Positions 1 through 10,700 of a stretch of 64,000 nucleotides of DNA are shown here, piece after piece. Under the pieces are notes generated by a model. That model saw nothing but the letters and a program-made list of their open reading frames with translations, was not told the DNA's origin and searched no databases. The DNA is taken from the NCBI RefSeq assembly GCF_902686445.1, contig NC_062213.1, forward strand, positions 42,172,741 through 42,236,740, read 5' to 3'. Numbering within the stretch: position 1 is the stretch's first letter; each line of letters starts with the position of its first letter. A program made the translations under genes and the position numbers. Source of the stretch: Sciurus carolinensis. Taxonomy: Eukaryota; Chordata; Mammalia; Rodentia; Sciuridae.

Positions 1-19
1 AGAAATGTTTTACATGAAT

Positions 20-122
20 TAAGCAGTAAATAATTTTTCTAGGGTCACAGAGGTGGCTGGTGAGTATTGTAGTAGTCAGGATTCAAACTCAGGTCAGGCT
101 ATTTTCAAATCTGTATTCTTAA
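20..122 (-). repeat. MIR SINE fragment
   Basis: An ancient tRNA-derived MIR read in reverse. The diagnostic order is a 'ggtcacag' block, a short variable stretch, then 'ggattcaaactcagg', which is the reverse complement of the MIR tRNA-like head. It is truncated on the left by the window edge or by decay. Family assignment is by recognition of the motif order. Confidence 0.7.
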
Positions 123-371
123 TCATTATATATATAACCCCTAAGATTAATTTAGAAATTTATTTTATTTTGATCTTGCACATAGGATTACTCAACATAA
201 ACAATTGTGAAAGATGGGCATCCTACAGGTTCATGTTTTATGATAAAATTTTTCATTAGCAATATTAATAATTACCATATTCATATTCATCAGCAAATGT
301 TCAAATAGCTAAGGTGCCAGATGCTTAAAATGGTTTATTTTTCAAGGATATAATATCCTGTACCCTCATTT

Positions 372-376
<5 letters not shown>

Positions 377-413
<37 letters not shown>
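377..413. repeat. (AT)n microsatellite
   Basis: An uninterrupted run of about 18 AT units. Such runs are length-polymorphic and can extrude cruciforms. The surrounding 123-687 stretch is AT-rich and holds nothing else I can name. Confidence 0.97.
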
Positions 414-418
<5 letters not shown>

Positions 419-689
419 TTGTTAAGGATTTGAGGCAGCTTAGTACATAAATACATTACAAAACAGCATTCATCCCTCTAGGGATCACAGGTCAGTCTCT
501 CTACCCTTGCTTTTGAGTTCATCTACTTCAGCTATCTCAAAGGGGGCTCATATCAATAGATCATCTTGCATCTCTTCTTCATATTTATCTTTTTTTTCTT
601 CTGTAGTGGTCAACTCTTCTTTGTTTGCTTAGTATCCCTTTATTTTGAAGACGGTTTCTTACCTACTCCATAAAAATTATGTGGGTATC

Positions 690-1301
690 GAGTAGATGAA
701 TCCTCAGAAAACTTGGAAGGGACCCACATTTTGACCCTGTTATCCCACTCCTGGGTGTATACCCAAAGGACTTAAAATCAGCATACTACAGTAACACAGC
801 CACACCAATGTTTATAGCAGCTCAGTTCACAATAGGTAGATTGTGGAACCAACCTAGATGCCCTTCAACAGGTGAATGGATAAAGCAACTCTGGTATATA
901 TACAATATGGAATATTATTCAGTCATAAAGAAGAATGATATTATGGCATTTGCAGATAAATGGATGGAATTGGAGAATATCATGCTAAGTGAAATAAGCC
1001 AATCCCAAAAAACCAAAGGCTGAATGTTTTCCCTGATAAGCGGAGAATGATATATAATGTGGGGAGTGAGAGAAGAATGGAGGAACTTTAAATTATGTAG
1101 AAGAAAATGAGAGGGAGGGAGATATGAAAAATGTTGGAATGAGACAGATATCATTACCCTATGTACATGTATGATTACATGAATGGTATGAATCTACATC
1201 ATGTACAACCTTAGAAACGAAATGATATACCCCTTTTGTGTACAATGAATCAAAATGCAGTCTGTAAAAAATTTAAAAATAAATAATTTAAAAAAACAAA
1301 A
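690..1301 (+). mobile_element. 5'-truncated LINE-1 (rodent lineage), 3' end
   Basis: The last part of L1 ORF2 followed by the 3' UTR and an A-rich tail (about 1270-1306). It is flanked by an imperfect target-site duplication: 'aaaaattatgtgggta' at 672-687 and 'aaaaatcacgtggggt' at 1302-1317. The same 3' UTR recurs in reverse at 12.4, 13.3 and 31.5 kb, so these belong to one L1 lineage. The element cannot move: it lacks the 5' UTR, ORF1 and most of ORF2. Confidence 0.9.
706..1023 (+). pseudogene. L1 ORF2p C-terminal remnant
   Basis: The frame 808-1023 reads as the conserved C-terminal end of L1 ORF2p, with WNQPRCPS, then an IKQLWYIYNMEYY-like block and a lysine-rich end, after the reverse transcriptase domain. 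The upstream 706-807 part matches the same region with disruptions. The TGA at 1021-1023 may be a decayed CGA codon, because other copies continue a few codons further; that is inference. No endonuclease or RT catalytic residues are present. Confidence 0.85.
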
Positions 1302-1317
1302 AAAAATCACGTGGGGT

Positions 1318-2269
1318 TGCCAATCAAATCCTGTGGCCTGTCTTCTCTGCTACAAGAGTGGGTACATGACACAGGATGGTCAATCAGAATATCCTTTATC
1401 TTTTGACACCATGGGTAGTCTTCCCAGGTAACCATAGTTTCCAAGCATCACTAAAGTCTCTTTTAACAAGGATTTGTATAAATGTCAGGAGAGAAACAGA
1501 GAGGCAGACACACACGTGCACATACACACAATCTCTTATTTTTAAACTCTGTAAGTTCTCAAACCCTGTAGGATTAAAGTTAAATTTAGCTATTTATAAA
1601 TGTATATGATAGATTCTAATAATGGGAAATAAGGACTGAGAGATGAACAGAGGGAACCCTGAAAACACTTTTTAATCAGTCTTCCCAATGCCTAAAATTT
1701 GATGATCTTTTCTTTTCTGATGATGATAAGTGATAACTTAATTATTAGCTGTTTTGCCAGGTTATTATACCTAAATACTAATGGAACCTCCATGAGGTCA
1801 GATTTACTACCCTAAATTCTGTTTCTCTGGGGGCCTGAGCAAACCAGTTTTGAGTACTGATTTCTAAACAAGTTCAGGTTATGGTTGCAGGAGCTTTAAC
1901 AGAGGTGGATTTATTGTTCATGTCCTTGGTTGCTAAATTTAGTAGAAATGCATTTATGGAAAGATGTTTGATAGTTCCCAGAATTATAGAAAACTAGGAC
2001 CCCAAGAGTAGACAATGGGCTAGGATCGAGGAAACCTTGTCCACAGAAAACAGCCGATGCTTCCCTCAAGGACAGGGTATCACCACCAGCATTGCAATTA
2101 GGCCAGACTTCTCTGGGGTTGGATGAATATCCTCTAATTATCTTTGCTTTATTTGTCAACTCTTGTCAAAATCAAAGTCTTGGAGGGCAGCATTCTGTTG
2201 TTTCAGTCATAGTCACACATTGTCTCTGATTCCTGTTCAGTAGTTTCATGTTTATGTTCATGACGAATA
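1318..2269. other. Unassigned sequence
   Basis: No gene or confidently named repeat. Part of 1350-1450 ('gacacaggatggtcaatcag') resembles phrases found in old LTRs, but I cannot place it. Short frames on both strands have no recognisable protein content. Confidence 0.5.
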
Positions 2270-3535
2270 TTGGTATATAGCTTTCTTTTCTTAAAATATC
2301 TTTATTTTTGCTGTCAGGTTAATGCTGTCCACATAAAATCCATATATATTTTCCAAAAAGTTCATGTATAATTGGTATTACTTATAATAAGCTTACCAAT
2401 GAAATTATCCAGACCTGGATGTATGTTTTGTAAAGCTTTAAATTAACAAATTCAATCATTTAAAAGGTAGAGGACCATTCGTATTTTCTATTTCTTTTTG
2501 TATCAGTTTTGATAATCAATTTCTTTTAAGAAATTTGCCTCTTTTTTCCAAATTGTCAAGTTAATTGGCATAAAGTTCATAATATTTCTTTATTGTTTTT
2601 TGAACATCTGTATGATCTCTTATGATAACCCTTCTTTCCTGGTCAGTATGTCTAGAAGTTTATCATAACTGGTCTTTCAAAGAACTATCTTTTGGCATTA
2701 TTGACATTTCTGTATTGTTTTTCTGTTCACTATTTCTGTTAATTTTGCTTATTTGGGGGTTTATTCACTTCTATTTTCATCAGTTAGTTTAGATAATAGA
2801 TTTGAGGACCTTTCTTTTCTAGTATAAGTATTAACTGATTTACATTTTCCTCCAAGGACTATCATTCCATGATTTTTGATATATTTTCATTCCCATTTCA
2901 AAATATTTTTTCCTCTTATACTTTCTTCTTTAAGCCATTTTAGAAGTATGTATTAATGTTCAAGTATTTGGAAATTTTCTTATAACCTTTCTGTTATTGA
3001 TTTCTAGCTTTATTCCTCTGTGGAAAAAGACTATACATTACCTAAATTCAGTCACTTTAAAATTTATTGAACTTTGCTTTGTAGTCTAGAATATGTTCTA
3101 TTTTGGTGAGTATTTCTCAGGCACTCAAAAATATGCTTTAAGCTGTTTTGGGGGAGAGTGTTACACAAATAACTGTTATGTTGAGTTGGTTGGTAACATT
3201 TTTTACATTTTAGATAATTTTACTGATTTTATGTCTATTTGTTTTATCAATTATTGGGATAGGATTGTTGAAATTTCCAGTTATAATTAGGGATTTATCT
3301 ACTTGTACTTTTAATTCTATTAGTTTTTACTTCATGTATTTTAAGGTTCTTTTATGCACATTTATGATTATTATATATTATGTTATCATAACTTAGCTAC
3401 CTTTATCCATTGTGACATTTCTTATCTATGATAGGTATTTGAACTTAGTATTTGCATATTTCTTCTTCCATTTTTTTAACTTTTTGGGGAAATAAGTAAA
3501 ACTGTCTCTATTTGTAGAGACATGATTTTGTACAT
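2270..3535 (-). mobile_element. Ancient L1 (L1M-type), ORF2 segment
   Basis: Reads as reverse-complement L1 ORF2 in the correct order from the RT region toward the endonuclease region. Landmarks are 'gcataaagttcataatattt', 'ttattgatttctagcttta' and 'gaatatgttctattttggtga'. It is heavily decayed with no open frame. It continues rightward at 4266-4707, 5175-5538 and further as one element cut by later insertions, with the 5' end toward 9.5 kb. Confidence 0.8.
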
Positions 3536-4265
3536 AGTATACAAAAAGCAAAACAAATCAAGACAACAATAAAACTTATTAGAAACAATAAGCAAATACA
3601 GAAAGGTCCCAAGATAAAAGATTGAAAATTCAATTGTGTTTCTATACATGAGCAATCAATAATCTGAAAATGAAATAAACTATAATTTCATTCATTACAT
3701 CATCAAAGAAAATAAACTACTTTAGAATAAGTTTAAAAAAAGAAGTGCATGATTTGTTGTTGAGAAAACTTAAAAGAAAATTTAAATAGAAAGACATTCT
3801 GTGTTCATGAATTAGAAAGCCCAAGACTGCCAAGAAGGCAGTTCTCCCCAAACTGATCTATGTATTCAACACAGTCCTTATTAAAATTCCAGAAGATTCT
3901 TTTGAAGAAGTTGACAAATTATTTCAAAAACTTATATGGGAATGCAAAGAACTCACAATAGCTAAACAAAATTGGAAAGAACAATGTTGGAAGACTTATC
4001 CTGTCCAAGTCAAAACCAATTAGAAGTCTACAGTAAATGACTGGGTTACAGTGGCCCAAAGATAGACATGTAACTCAATGGAACAGAACAGAGTCCAAAA
4101 ATAAACCTTAACTTCATGGTGGATTGATTTTTTTTTTTTTTTTTTTTTGGCAAAGATTACAAGGAATTCAAATGGAAGAAGGGGTAATCTTTTCAACAAA
4201 TGATGCTGGATAGTCCATGCCACAAACACCTTATACCCTCTCCTCATAATACACACAGAAATTCA
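3536..4265 (+). mobile_element. L1 ORF2 fragment, opposite orientation
   Basis: Plus-strand L1 ORF2 sequence. Landmarks include 'tgatctatgtattcaacaca', 'ttaaaattccagaag', 'tatgggaatgcaaag' and 'aatggaacagaacagag', in the order found in the C-terminal half of ORF2. It lies inside the minus-strand L1, whose halves are continuous across it, so it is a later insertion or rearranged piece. All frames are broken. Confidence 0.8.
4128..4148. repeat. (T)21 homopolymer
   Basis: A run of about 21 T within the L1 ORF2 fragment, at a place where L1 normally has no poly-T. It is probably a replication-slippage expansion. Confidence 0.9.
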
Positions 4266-4707
4266 CCCAAAGTCGACCACAGACCTCTTTTGCTTTTATT
4301 CATCATTGTTTTAAAATGTAAAAAGATCTTAACTTTTTAATTCAGTCTGATAATCTATACTTTTAAAATGACTAAGAAAACCATTTACATTTAATATGAT
4401 TATTCATGTAGTTAGGTTTAGATTTACCACCTTACTCTTTCTTTTCTGCTCATTTCTTTTGTTTGTGGTGCCTTCTTTCCTTTTTTCCTGCCTTCTTTAG
4501 ATTAGTTTAAGATTCTACATTATATTCAATATTATCTTGGTAGCTACATTTTGAGAGTATGTTTTTCTTAGCGTACAATATGCATTTTTAGCTTATTGTC
4601 ACTTAGTTTTAAAAATTTCACTTATACTTCCATTATTTCTTCTCTTTTTTATGCTACTGTTATCATACATTTTACTTTTACAAATGCCATAATTCCTACA
4701 CAATATC
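4266..4707 (-). mobile_element. Ancient L1, continuation (ORF2 5' part)
   Basis: Continues the 2270-3535 element. 'ccatttacatttaatatgat' at about 4381 and 'atcatacattttacttttac' near 4662 are reverse-complement landmarks of the ORF2 N-terminal and inter-ORF region. It is interrupted at 4707 by a solo LTR and resumes at 5175. Confidence 0.8.
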
Positions 4708-5174
4708 TGTTTTTGTCAGCTTTTTAGTCCCTGTGACCAAAAGACCTGACATCAACAATTAAAGGAGGAAAAGTTTATTTTGGAGCTCATGATTTCAGAG
4801 GTCTAAGTTCATAGACTGTTGGCTCCATTCTTCTGGCTGGAGGTGAGGCAGGACATCATGGAGGAAAAGCATGGTGGAGGAAGGAGGCTCAGGACATGAT
4901 GATAAAGAAGCAGAGGGAGAGACGGGGGTACGGCAGGAGAGGGAGAAAGCTCCACTGCACAAGGACAAAATACAGATCCCAAAGGCACACCCAGGGACCC
5001 ACCTTCTCCAGCCATACCCTACCTGTCTATAGTTACCACCCAGTTAATCGCTATCAGTGGATTAACACACTGATTAAGTTAAGACTGCCATAACCCAATC
5101 ATTTCTCCTCTGAACCTTCTTGCATTGTCTCACACAAGAGCTTTTGGGGGACACCTCACATCTGAACCACAACA
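4708..5174 (-). mobile_element. Solo LTR, ERVL-MaLR
   Basis: A 467 bp LTR starting TGTTTT and ending AACA, with a 5 bp target-site duplication ATATC (4703-4707 and 5175-5179). In reverse orientation it shares the plan of the window's other MaLR LTRs: a polyadenylation region near 'gaggaaaagtttatt', 'gaggcaggacatcatgg' and 'ccaatcatttctcctctgaa'. A single LTR without internal sequence is what LTR-LTR recombination leaves. It has no protein-coding content. Confidence 0.9.
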
Positions 5175-5538
5175 ATATCATTATTACTTTTTAGATTATT
5201 TTTAGATAATCATCTTTAAAGGAAGTAAAAAATGAAAACAAAATTATATGTACCCTTAATATTAATATTTTTGGTACTTTTCATTTCTTTGTATAGCTCT
5301 AAATTTCCTTCCAGTGTTAGTTTCTTTTTGTCTGAAGAACTTCCTTTGACATATTTTGTATTTCAGGTCTGATGGAGATTAATTCTTTTTGCTCCTTTTT
5401 TGATCTGAAACATCTTTAACTTTTAAAAGAGATTATCATTAAAGTCGTCTACACCGACTATTTTTTTCTTTTTAGACTCTAAATAAGCTGATTATTTGTC
5501 TTCTTTTTTTTTTCTTGAATATTTCTAATGAGAAATTG
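5175..5538 (-). mobile_element. Ancient L1, continuation (ORF1 region)
   Basis: Resumes exactly after the LTR. 'ctgaagaacttcctttgaca' and 'tttcaggtctgatgg' are reverse-complement landmarks of the ORF1 side of old mammalian L1s. Interrupted at 5548 by a younger L1 3' end. Confidence 0.78.
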
Positions 5539-5547
5539 GCTGTCATT

Positions 5548-5762
5548 CCTTTTAAATTTTTTTTTATTTTTAATTTTATTGGTTATTTTAGATAAACGTG
5601 ACAGTGTATCCATTTGTATATAATTATACAAGCATGGAGTATATCTTATTCTTATTAAGACCCCCATCTTGTGGATGTACATGATGATGAGATTCACTGT
5701 GGTATATTCGTATATGTACATAGGAAAGTTATTTCAGATTCATTCTACTGAGTTTCCTTTTA
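5548..5762 (-). mobile_element. Short L1 3' UTR insertion
   Basis: Only the extreme 3' end of a rodent-lineage L1, starting with a T-rich tail (5551-5579) and continuing through 'cttattcttattaagaccc' to 'attcattctactg'. The flanking 'gctgtcatt' occurs at 5539-5547 and 5763-5771, which fits a target-site duplication of the ancient host L1. The same 3' end occurs at 29025-29262. Confidence 0.8.
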
Positions 5763-5842
5763 GCTGTCATTTTATGTCATTTTTATGTCTCTAGCTATTA
5801 AAATTCTTCTTAATTCACTTTTAATAATCTGATTATGATATA
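5763..5842 (-). mobile_element. Ancient L1, continuation
   Basis: A short stretch of the host L1 between two insertions. 'aatctgattatgata' at the right end continues across the next LTR into 'cttagtatg' at 6276, matching the order of old L1 ORF1/5' sequence. Confidence 0.7.
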
Positions 5843-6269
5843 TGTAAGAAACCCACAAAAATCACACTGGACATGGGAAATCACATAAGGGAGTTTATTA
5901 AGCAAACAGAGTGTCTCCCTGTAGGGTAAGAAACAAAATGAGAGGAAAAGAGAAAGGGCTCGTGCAAGAGAGAGTGTGAAAAGCGAGGAGGAGAGAGAAA
6001 GAAAGTGAGTAGGAGAGAGAAAGCATGAGAAAAGATGGCGGGGAAGCTATCCTTAAGAAGTTGAATTCCACTGGGCTAACAGGGGACCAATAATGGAGAA
6101 GGATACTTGCAAGCTGGCTGATGAACCAATAGCTAGCTAGGATGTTCACAGACTGACAAGTAGTTGTGAGGTGGGGAAATGGCTGCAGTGGAAAGGGTGG
6201 GGAGCAGCTTTCAGACTGACAAGCTAGGTTGTGATGCAACTGTAAAGGGCAGGGGAGCTTTGTATTACA
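5843..6269 (-). mobile_element. Solo LTR of a second ERV type
   Basis: A 427 bp element beginning TGTAAGAAAC and ending GTATTACA, so the ends are inverted TGTAA/TTACA. It is flanked by ATATA on both sides (5838-5842, 6270-6274). Read on the minus strand it has a CCAAT-like box, a CT-rich stretch, then 'ttaataaactccc', a polyadenylation signal near the 3' end. This layout suits a class I or II retroviral LTR and differs from the MaLR LTRs here. The TSD is AT-rich, so it is weaker evidence on its own. No viral genes are present. Confidence 0.75.
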
Positions 6270-6330
6270 ATATATCTTAGTATGTTTTTTTTTCCTCCTT
6301 GGATTTCATTGAAATTATTAGATTTATGGG
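6270..6330 (-). mobile_element. Ancient L1, continuation
   Basis: Host L1 sequence ('cttggatttcattgaaatta') between the solo LTR and the full MaLR element. It continues at 8612. Confidence 0.7.
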
Positions 6331-6610
6331 TGTTTTAGTCAGCTTTTCTTTTCTTTGCTTTTTTTTTTTTGTTTGTTTTGTTTCTCTGACCAAAATATCT
6401 GATAAAAACAATTTAGCAGAGGAAAAGTTTATTTGAGGCTCATGGTTTGAGCGATCTCAGTTCATAGATGGCTGACTTCATTCCTCTGGGTCCAAGGTAA
6501 GGCAGCACATCATGGGTGAAGGGACCATCAGAGGAAAGCTGCTTAGCTCATGGTGGGAGCAGGATTTGGGTTAGGGGGAGAAGGGGCTACAGGGGAGATT
6601 CACCATTCCA
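6331..6610 (-). mobile_element. 3' LTR of the MaLR element (shortened)
   Basis: Starts TGTTTTAGTCAG and keeps the 'gaggaaaagtttattt' and 'cagcacatcatggg' blocks. It lacks the part of the LTR that should carry the 'ccaatcattt' and 'cacatccaaaccat' segment. It appears deleted before joining internal sequence near 6610. The partner LTR at 8170-8611 is more complete. Confidence 0.7.
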
Positions 6611-8169
6611 GGACATTCTGCCTTTGACCCTCAAAAGCTCATATCCATCTCAAAATGCAAAATGCACTTAATCCATCTCCAAGATGGATTTTAGCATTGT
6701 CCAACAGTCCAAGTCCTGAGACTCAAGGCAAACTCTTGACTGTGAGTCCCTATAAAAGTCAAAGGCAAGTTAAACACATCCAAAATATAGTAGTACAGAG
6801 CAAACATTCCTATTTCAAAAGGGATGAATAGGAACATGGAAAGAAAGGATGGGGTGAAAGCAAGACCAAAACCCAGCTAGGCAAACAGGTTCCCTAACTC
6901 TGCATACAGCATGTGGGACACATGGTGGTGAGATATGTTTTCCAAAGGGCCAGGCCAGCACTACCACTTTGGTTTTGCTAGTTGTGGTGCACACGTGCTC
7001 TCTTTTAGCTTGGCTCTTTCTGTAGCCAGCAGTTTTTCTTGGCAGATAGTTCATGTTATTGGCATCACTTGATTCCTGGGGTCTCCATTCCATCATCTAC
7101 TTCACCTTTATAGCTTCACATATTGCCCTCTCAGGGGAAGCTGCAGGAATTCTGGCCCTGTTACACTTTGGCCTCTCAGACTTTCCTCTGAAATTGCAGT
7201 GGAAGCCTCTATGACCCCTTAACTTGAGCATCCTGCATTCCTTCAAAACCAGCACTACATGGATAGCATCAAGGTCTGCTGCCAGCTTGTTTGATACTCA
7301 GGCCCCTGGGAATTAAGGCTGCAGCCACCTCTGAGTGTCTACAGAGCTTGGCATGGTAAAACAACTTCCATGGACCCTCTGTGTCAGCAGAGTGCCCTCC
7401 CCCCATGATTTCTTCTTAAAGAAACTTTCCCTTCTAAATCCTTGAACCTGAAATGGGTGTGGTCTTGAAAATTCCCAAGATGCTCTCAAGCCATCTTTCC
7501 TATGGCCTCTGTGCAAAGTACTGAGCATTTCTTTAGTGGCTGTAATCTCTTTAACAAGCACAACTTTTCTGTCCCCAACTTTCATGTACTTTTCTGGCCA
7601 AACGGCAAGTTTTTAAAGTCCTTTAACACTGTTACCTGTTCCTATTTCTTACAGTAAGCCTGAGTGAAAGTTTCCAGAAACATCCATATCACTCACTGAA
7701 AGCTGAGCTGCCTTGAACTTTTTTCCATCAGAATAATTAATCCATTGTTTTTTTAAATGTTGACTAGTTTTTATTTAAAATCTTTTAGTAAAAGCAGTTA
7801 AAAGAAGAACTTTTAAATGAAGTTTTATTAATCTATTGATTTTTAATGCAGTCTCACACAAAGTATCAGAACATGGACAAAATATAGCTAAGTTCTTTGC
7901 CAAAATATAACACGAGTAGCTGTGCTAGTCCAATTCCCAAATAGTTCTCATTTTCCTCTGAAGTCTCATGAGCACAGTTCATATTCCTATTGACATTCTG
8001 GTCTTCTGAACTCCCACCAGAATTGCCCATTCAGCTCTGCTTACAACATTCTAAAACTTTTTCAGCTGCATCTCTACACATTCCAACCCCCCCATTCCAA
8101 ACTGGCTCCAAAGCCTTCTGAACCACATGGTCAAATAAGTCGCAGCAACAACCCCACTTCTGTTTGAGT

Positions 8170-8611
8170 GACCTTTCTTTTTCTTTTTTTTTTTTTTTCC
8201 TGTGACCAAAATAAACAACAGGAAAACTTAAAGGAAGAAAATTTATTTGGGACTCACAGTTTCGGAGGCCTCAGTCCATAGAAAGTTGACTCCATTGCTC
8301 TGGGCCCAGAGTGAGGCACCACATCATGTGGGGAGGGTCCAGCAGAGTAAAACTGCTCAGCTCATGGTGGAGTCAGGAAGCAGTGTATGTGGGAAGAGAC
8401 CAAAGAGAAATACACCCTTTCAGAGTACTCCCCCAGTGACCCACCTCCTCCATTCATACCTCCACCTGCCTACAATTACTGCCCGATCAACTCAAGCTAA
8501 GATGGACTAATTAGGTCAAAACTCTCACAGTCCAATCATTTTACTTCTGAACATTTCTTCACTAACACAGGAGCTTTGTGGGGGGACATCTCATATCCAA
8601 ACCATAAAACA
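8170..8611 (-). mobile_element. 5' LTR of the MaLR element
   Basis: Contains 'gaagaaaatttatttggga', 'gaggcaccacatcatgtggg', 'cagtccaatcattttac' and 'catatccaaaccataaaaca' in MaLR order. The first bases are replaced by an expanded T tract (8181-8198). Divergence from the 6331-6610 copy would date the insertion. Confidence 0.8.
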
Positions 8612-9490
8612 TTATTTTTTCATTCTGGTCATGTTTTTTTTGCTTAAAGGTCCTTCTGTTAATTCCATGTTCTCTTTAATTTCACTATGTGTTTTGATTG
8701 TTTTTTTTTTTTTCTCCCCTTTGGTCATTTTCCTTTATGTTCATGTGGCAATTTTTGATTGGATACAGGGAATCCTGACTTTATTTAGTGCTGCCTTTGT
8801 TGCATGTCAAATAATGGTGTAATAAATTTTGATTTGTAGTTAAGTCATCTAATGGGATTATTCTGAAGCTTGCTTTCAAACTCCTTTTTTTAGTGTTTTT
8901 CTAGAAAAGACTTTACTCTAGGACTAGTTTAGTTCCAGTACTAAGTGAAAATTTCCTGAGTATTTGATCTGCTGTTCCATCTACTACAAGGCCTTTTCAC
9001 TCCTCTGGGAAAACCACAAAGACTTCAGATTTTTTTTTTTCTTTGGTGAATTCCAGGTTTTGTTAGCTTTCTGCTCTGTGGTGGTTCTTTCCCCCAGCTT
9101 GTTTGGTTTCTTCTCACATAAGGACTGAACTGTGTGAGTCAAAGACTCAGATGGAACCTTTGTATATCTGTGGAATTCTCTTTTTCCCAAAATCTCCCTC
9201 ACCTTCAGTTCTCTGCCCCACAAATTTCTAGCTGTGTTTCCCTCCCAAAAGTCTAGTTTTTGTCTCCACAATTTTGCAAGAACATTGAGCTCTGTTTAGT
9301 ACACATGTATGTACTTTGGCAGTAGACCAATGCAATTCTAGGGCTCTTTGTTCCCCCTTTCTCAGTGTTATTGTCTGATTCCCTGTTGTCCAAAGGTTTT
9401 CACATATATTGCCCAGTTTTAGATCCCTTGAAGATGAAAGAAGCCTATGCTTTGTTACACCATCTTGTTTAGATACAAAAGACACCACAT
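8612..9490 (-). mobile_element. Ancient L1, 5' end region
   Basis: Contains 'atttttgattggatacaggg', characteristic of the reverse complement of the 5' region of old mammalian L1s. As the right-hand end of the element that starts at 2270, it implies a once long L1 now spread over about 7.2 kb by nested insertions. The right boundary is approximate. Confidence 0.65.
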
Positions 9491-9649
9491 AGGCTTTTTA
9501 TTTTATTGAATTTCTTCATAGAATACTAGTTTCCCAAAAGGAATTATTGGGTCAATGATTGTAAACATTTTAAAAGCTTTTCCAAGAAAAAAATCTCTCT
9601 CCCTGTCTCTGTGCTAGGAACACATGTATTTGTTTATTAATATGATCTC

Positions 9650-10700
9650 TTTGTCCTTCTGTGAATGCTTTTCATCTAGGTTATCGAGCTTGTGGGCACG
9701 CAGTTGCTCATAATATCCCTTTATTATCCTTTTAATGCCCATGGGAGGAGCCCCTTTCACTTCTTATATTGGTAATTTATGTTTTCTCTCTTCTTTCCTT
9801 AATCTGGCAAGAGGTTTATGAATTTGATTTATCTTTCAAAAATATTTTGCTATGTTGATTTTCTCTATTGATACCTTGTTTTCAATTTCATTGATTTTTT
9901 CTCTGATTTTTATTTAATTAATTTATTTAAAGATACTGGGGGTTGAACTCAGGGCCTCATGCATGCTAGGCAAGCGCTCTACCACTAAGCTGTATCTCCA
10001 ACCCTACTTTTTCTTTTCTCCTGCTTACTTTTGGATTTAATTTTTTTTCTAGTTTCATAAGATGGAAGCTTAAATCTCTATTCTTTAATATATGCATTAA
10101 ATGCTACCAATTTTCCTATACACTTTCTTCTTTGCATCTATCAAATATTGATAGATTTTATTTTATTTTTCTTAGTTTTAAATACTTTTAAATTTCTTTT
10201 AAGACTTGTTCTTTGATCCACATTTTATTTAGATGTGTATTTTTAAAAATCCAAATATTTTGGTATTTTCTCTTTCTGTTATTGATTTCTAGTTTAATTC
10301 CATATGTTGTATTCTTTCTCTTCTATTAAGTTTATTAATGTGTGTTTTATGGTTCAGAATGAAATCTGTGTTGGTGAATGTTCCATAAGCTTAAGAAGAA
10401 TGAGTGTTCTGCTATTGTGGAACAAAGTAGTGTATAGATATTGATGAGATTCAGTGAATTGATGGTACATTCAATTTAACCATGTCCTTTCTAATTTTTC
10501 TGCTTGCTCTGTCTGTTAGTCAGATAGGGAAGTGTTTGAGTCTCCAAGAGAATGCAACTGATTTGGATCTACTTAATTTTCAAACTCTTTCCAAATTTTA
10601 CTGTGATAGGTCAATGTTTGCTTTACAAAATTTATCCTGTTCAGAATTTAGTAGATTATTTTAACATGAAGACTCCTTTCTTCTGTGTTTTGGGGATTTT
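9650..10700 (-). mobile_element. Second ancient L1, ORF2 fragment
   Basis: Reverse-complement L1 ORF2 with 'cataatatccctttattatc', 'tttcaatttcattgatttt', 'ttattgatttctagtttaat' and 'ttggtgaatgttcca'. It covers the same ORF2 region as 2270-3535 and is therefore a different insertion. Interrupted by an ID SINE at about 9909-10004. Confidence 0.8.
9909..10004 (-). mobile_element. ID-type SINE (tRNA-derived)
   Basis: In reverse it shows 'gggggttgaactcagggcct' (pol III B box side) and 'ctaggcaagcgctctaccac' (A box side), the layout of rodent ID elements. The A-tail appears as the T-rich left flank. It lies within the old L1 ORF2. Confidence 0.9.

Larger units (their letters stand above)
6331..8611 (-). 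mobile_element. ERVL-MaLR element with both LTRs and internal region
   Basis: A 2.3 kb minus-strand MaLR retrotransposon: one LTR at about 6331-6610, non-coding internal sequence, and the other LTR at about 8170-8611. MaLRs are non-autonomous and depended on ERVL-like enzymes; this copy has no gag, pol or env frame. The internal part shows MaLR-internal landmarks in the proper order: 'caacagtccaagtcctgaga', 'aaatataacacgagtagc', 'cccaccagaattgcccattc'. It interrupts the ancient L1. The flanks do not give a convincing TSD by eye. Confidence 0.85.

Noticed and set aside
377..413. Replication origin or regulatory AT island
   Set aside because: A plain AT dinucleotide microsatellite explains it; no other origin signals are present.
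5898..6239. 113-codon minus-strand frame
   Set aside because: Falls entirely inside the solo LTR 5843-6269 and reflects its CT-rich promoter region.
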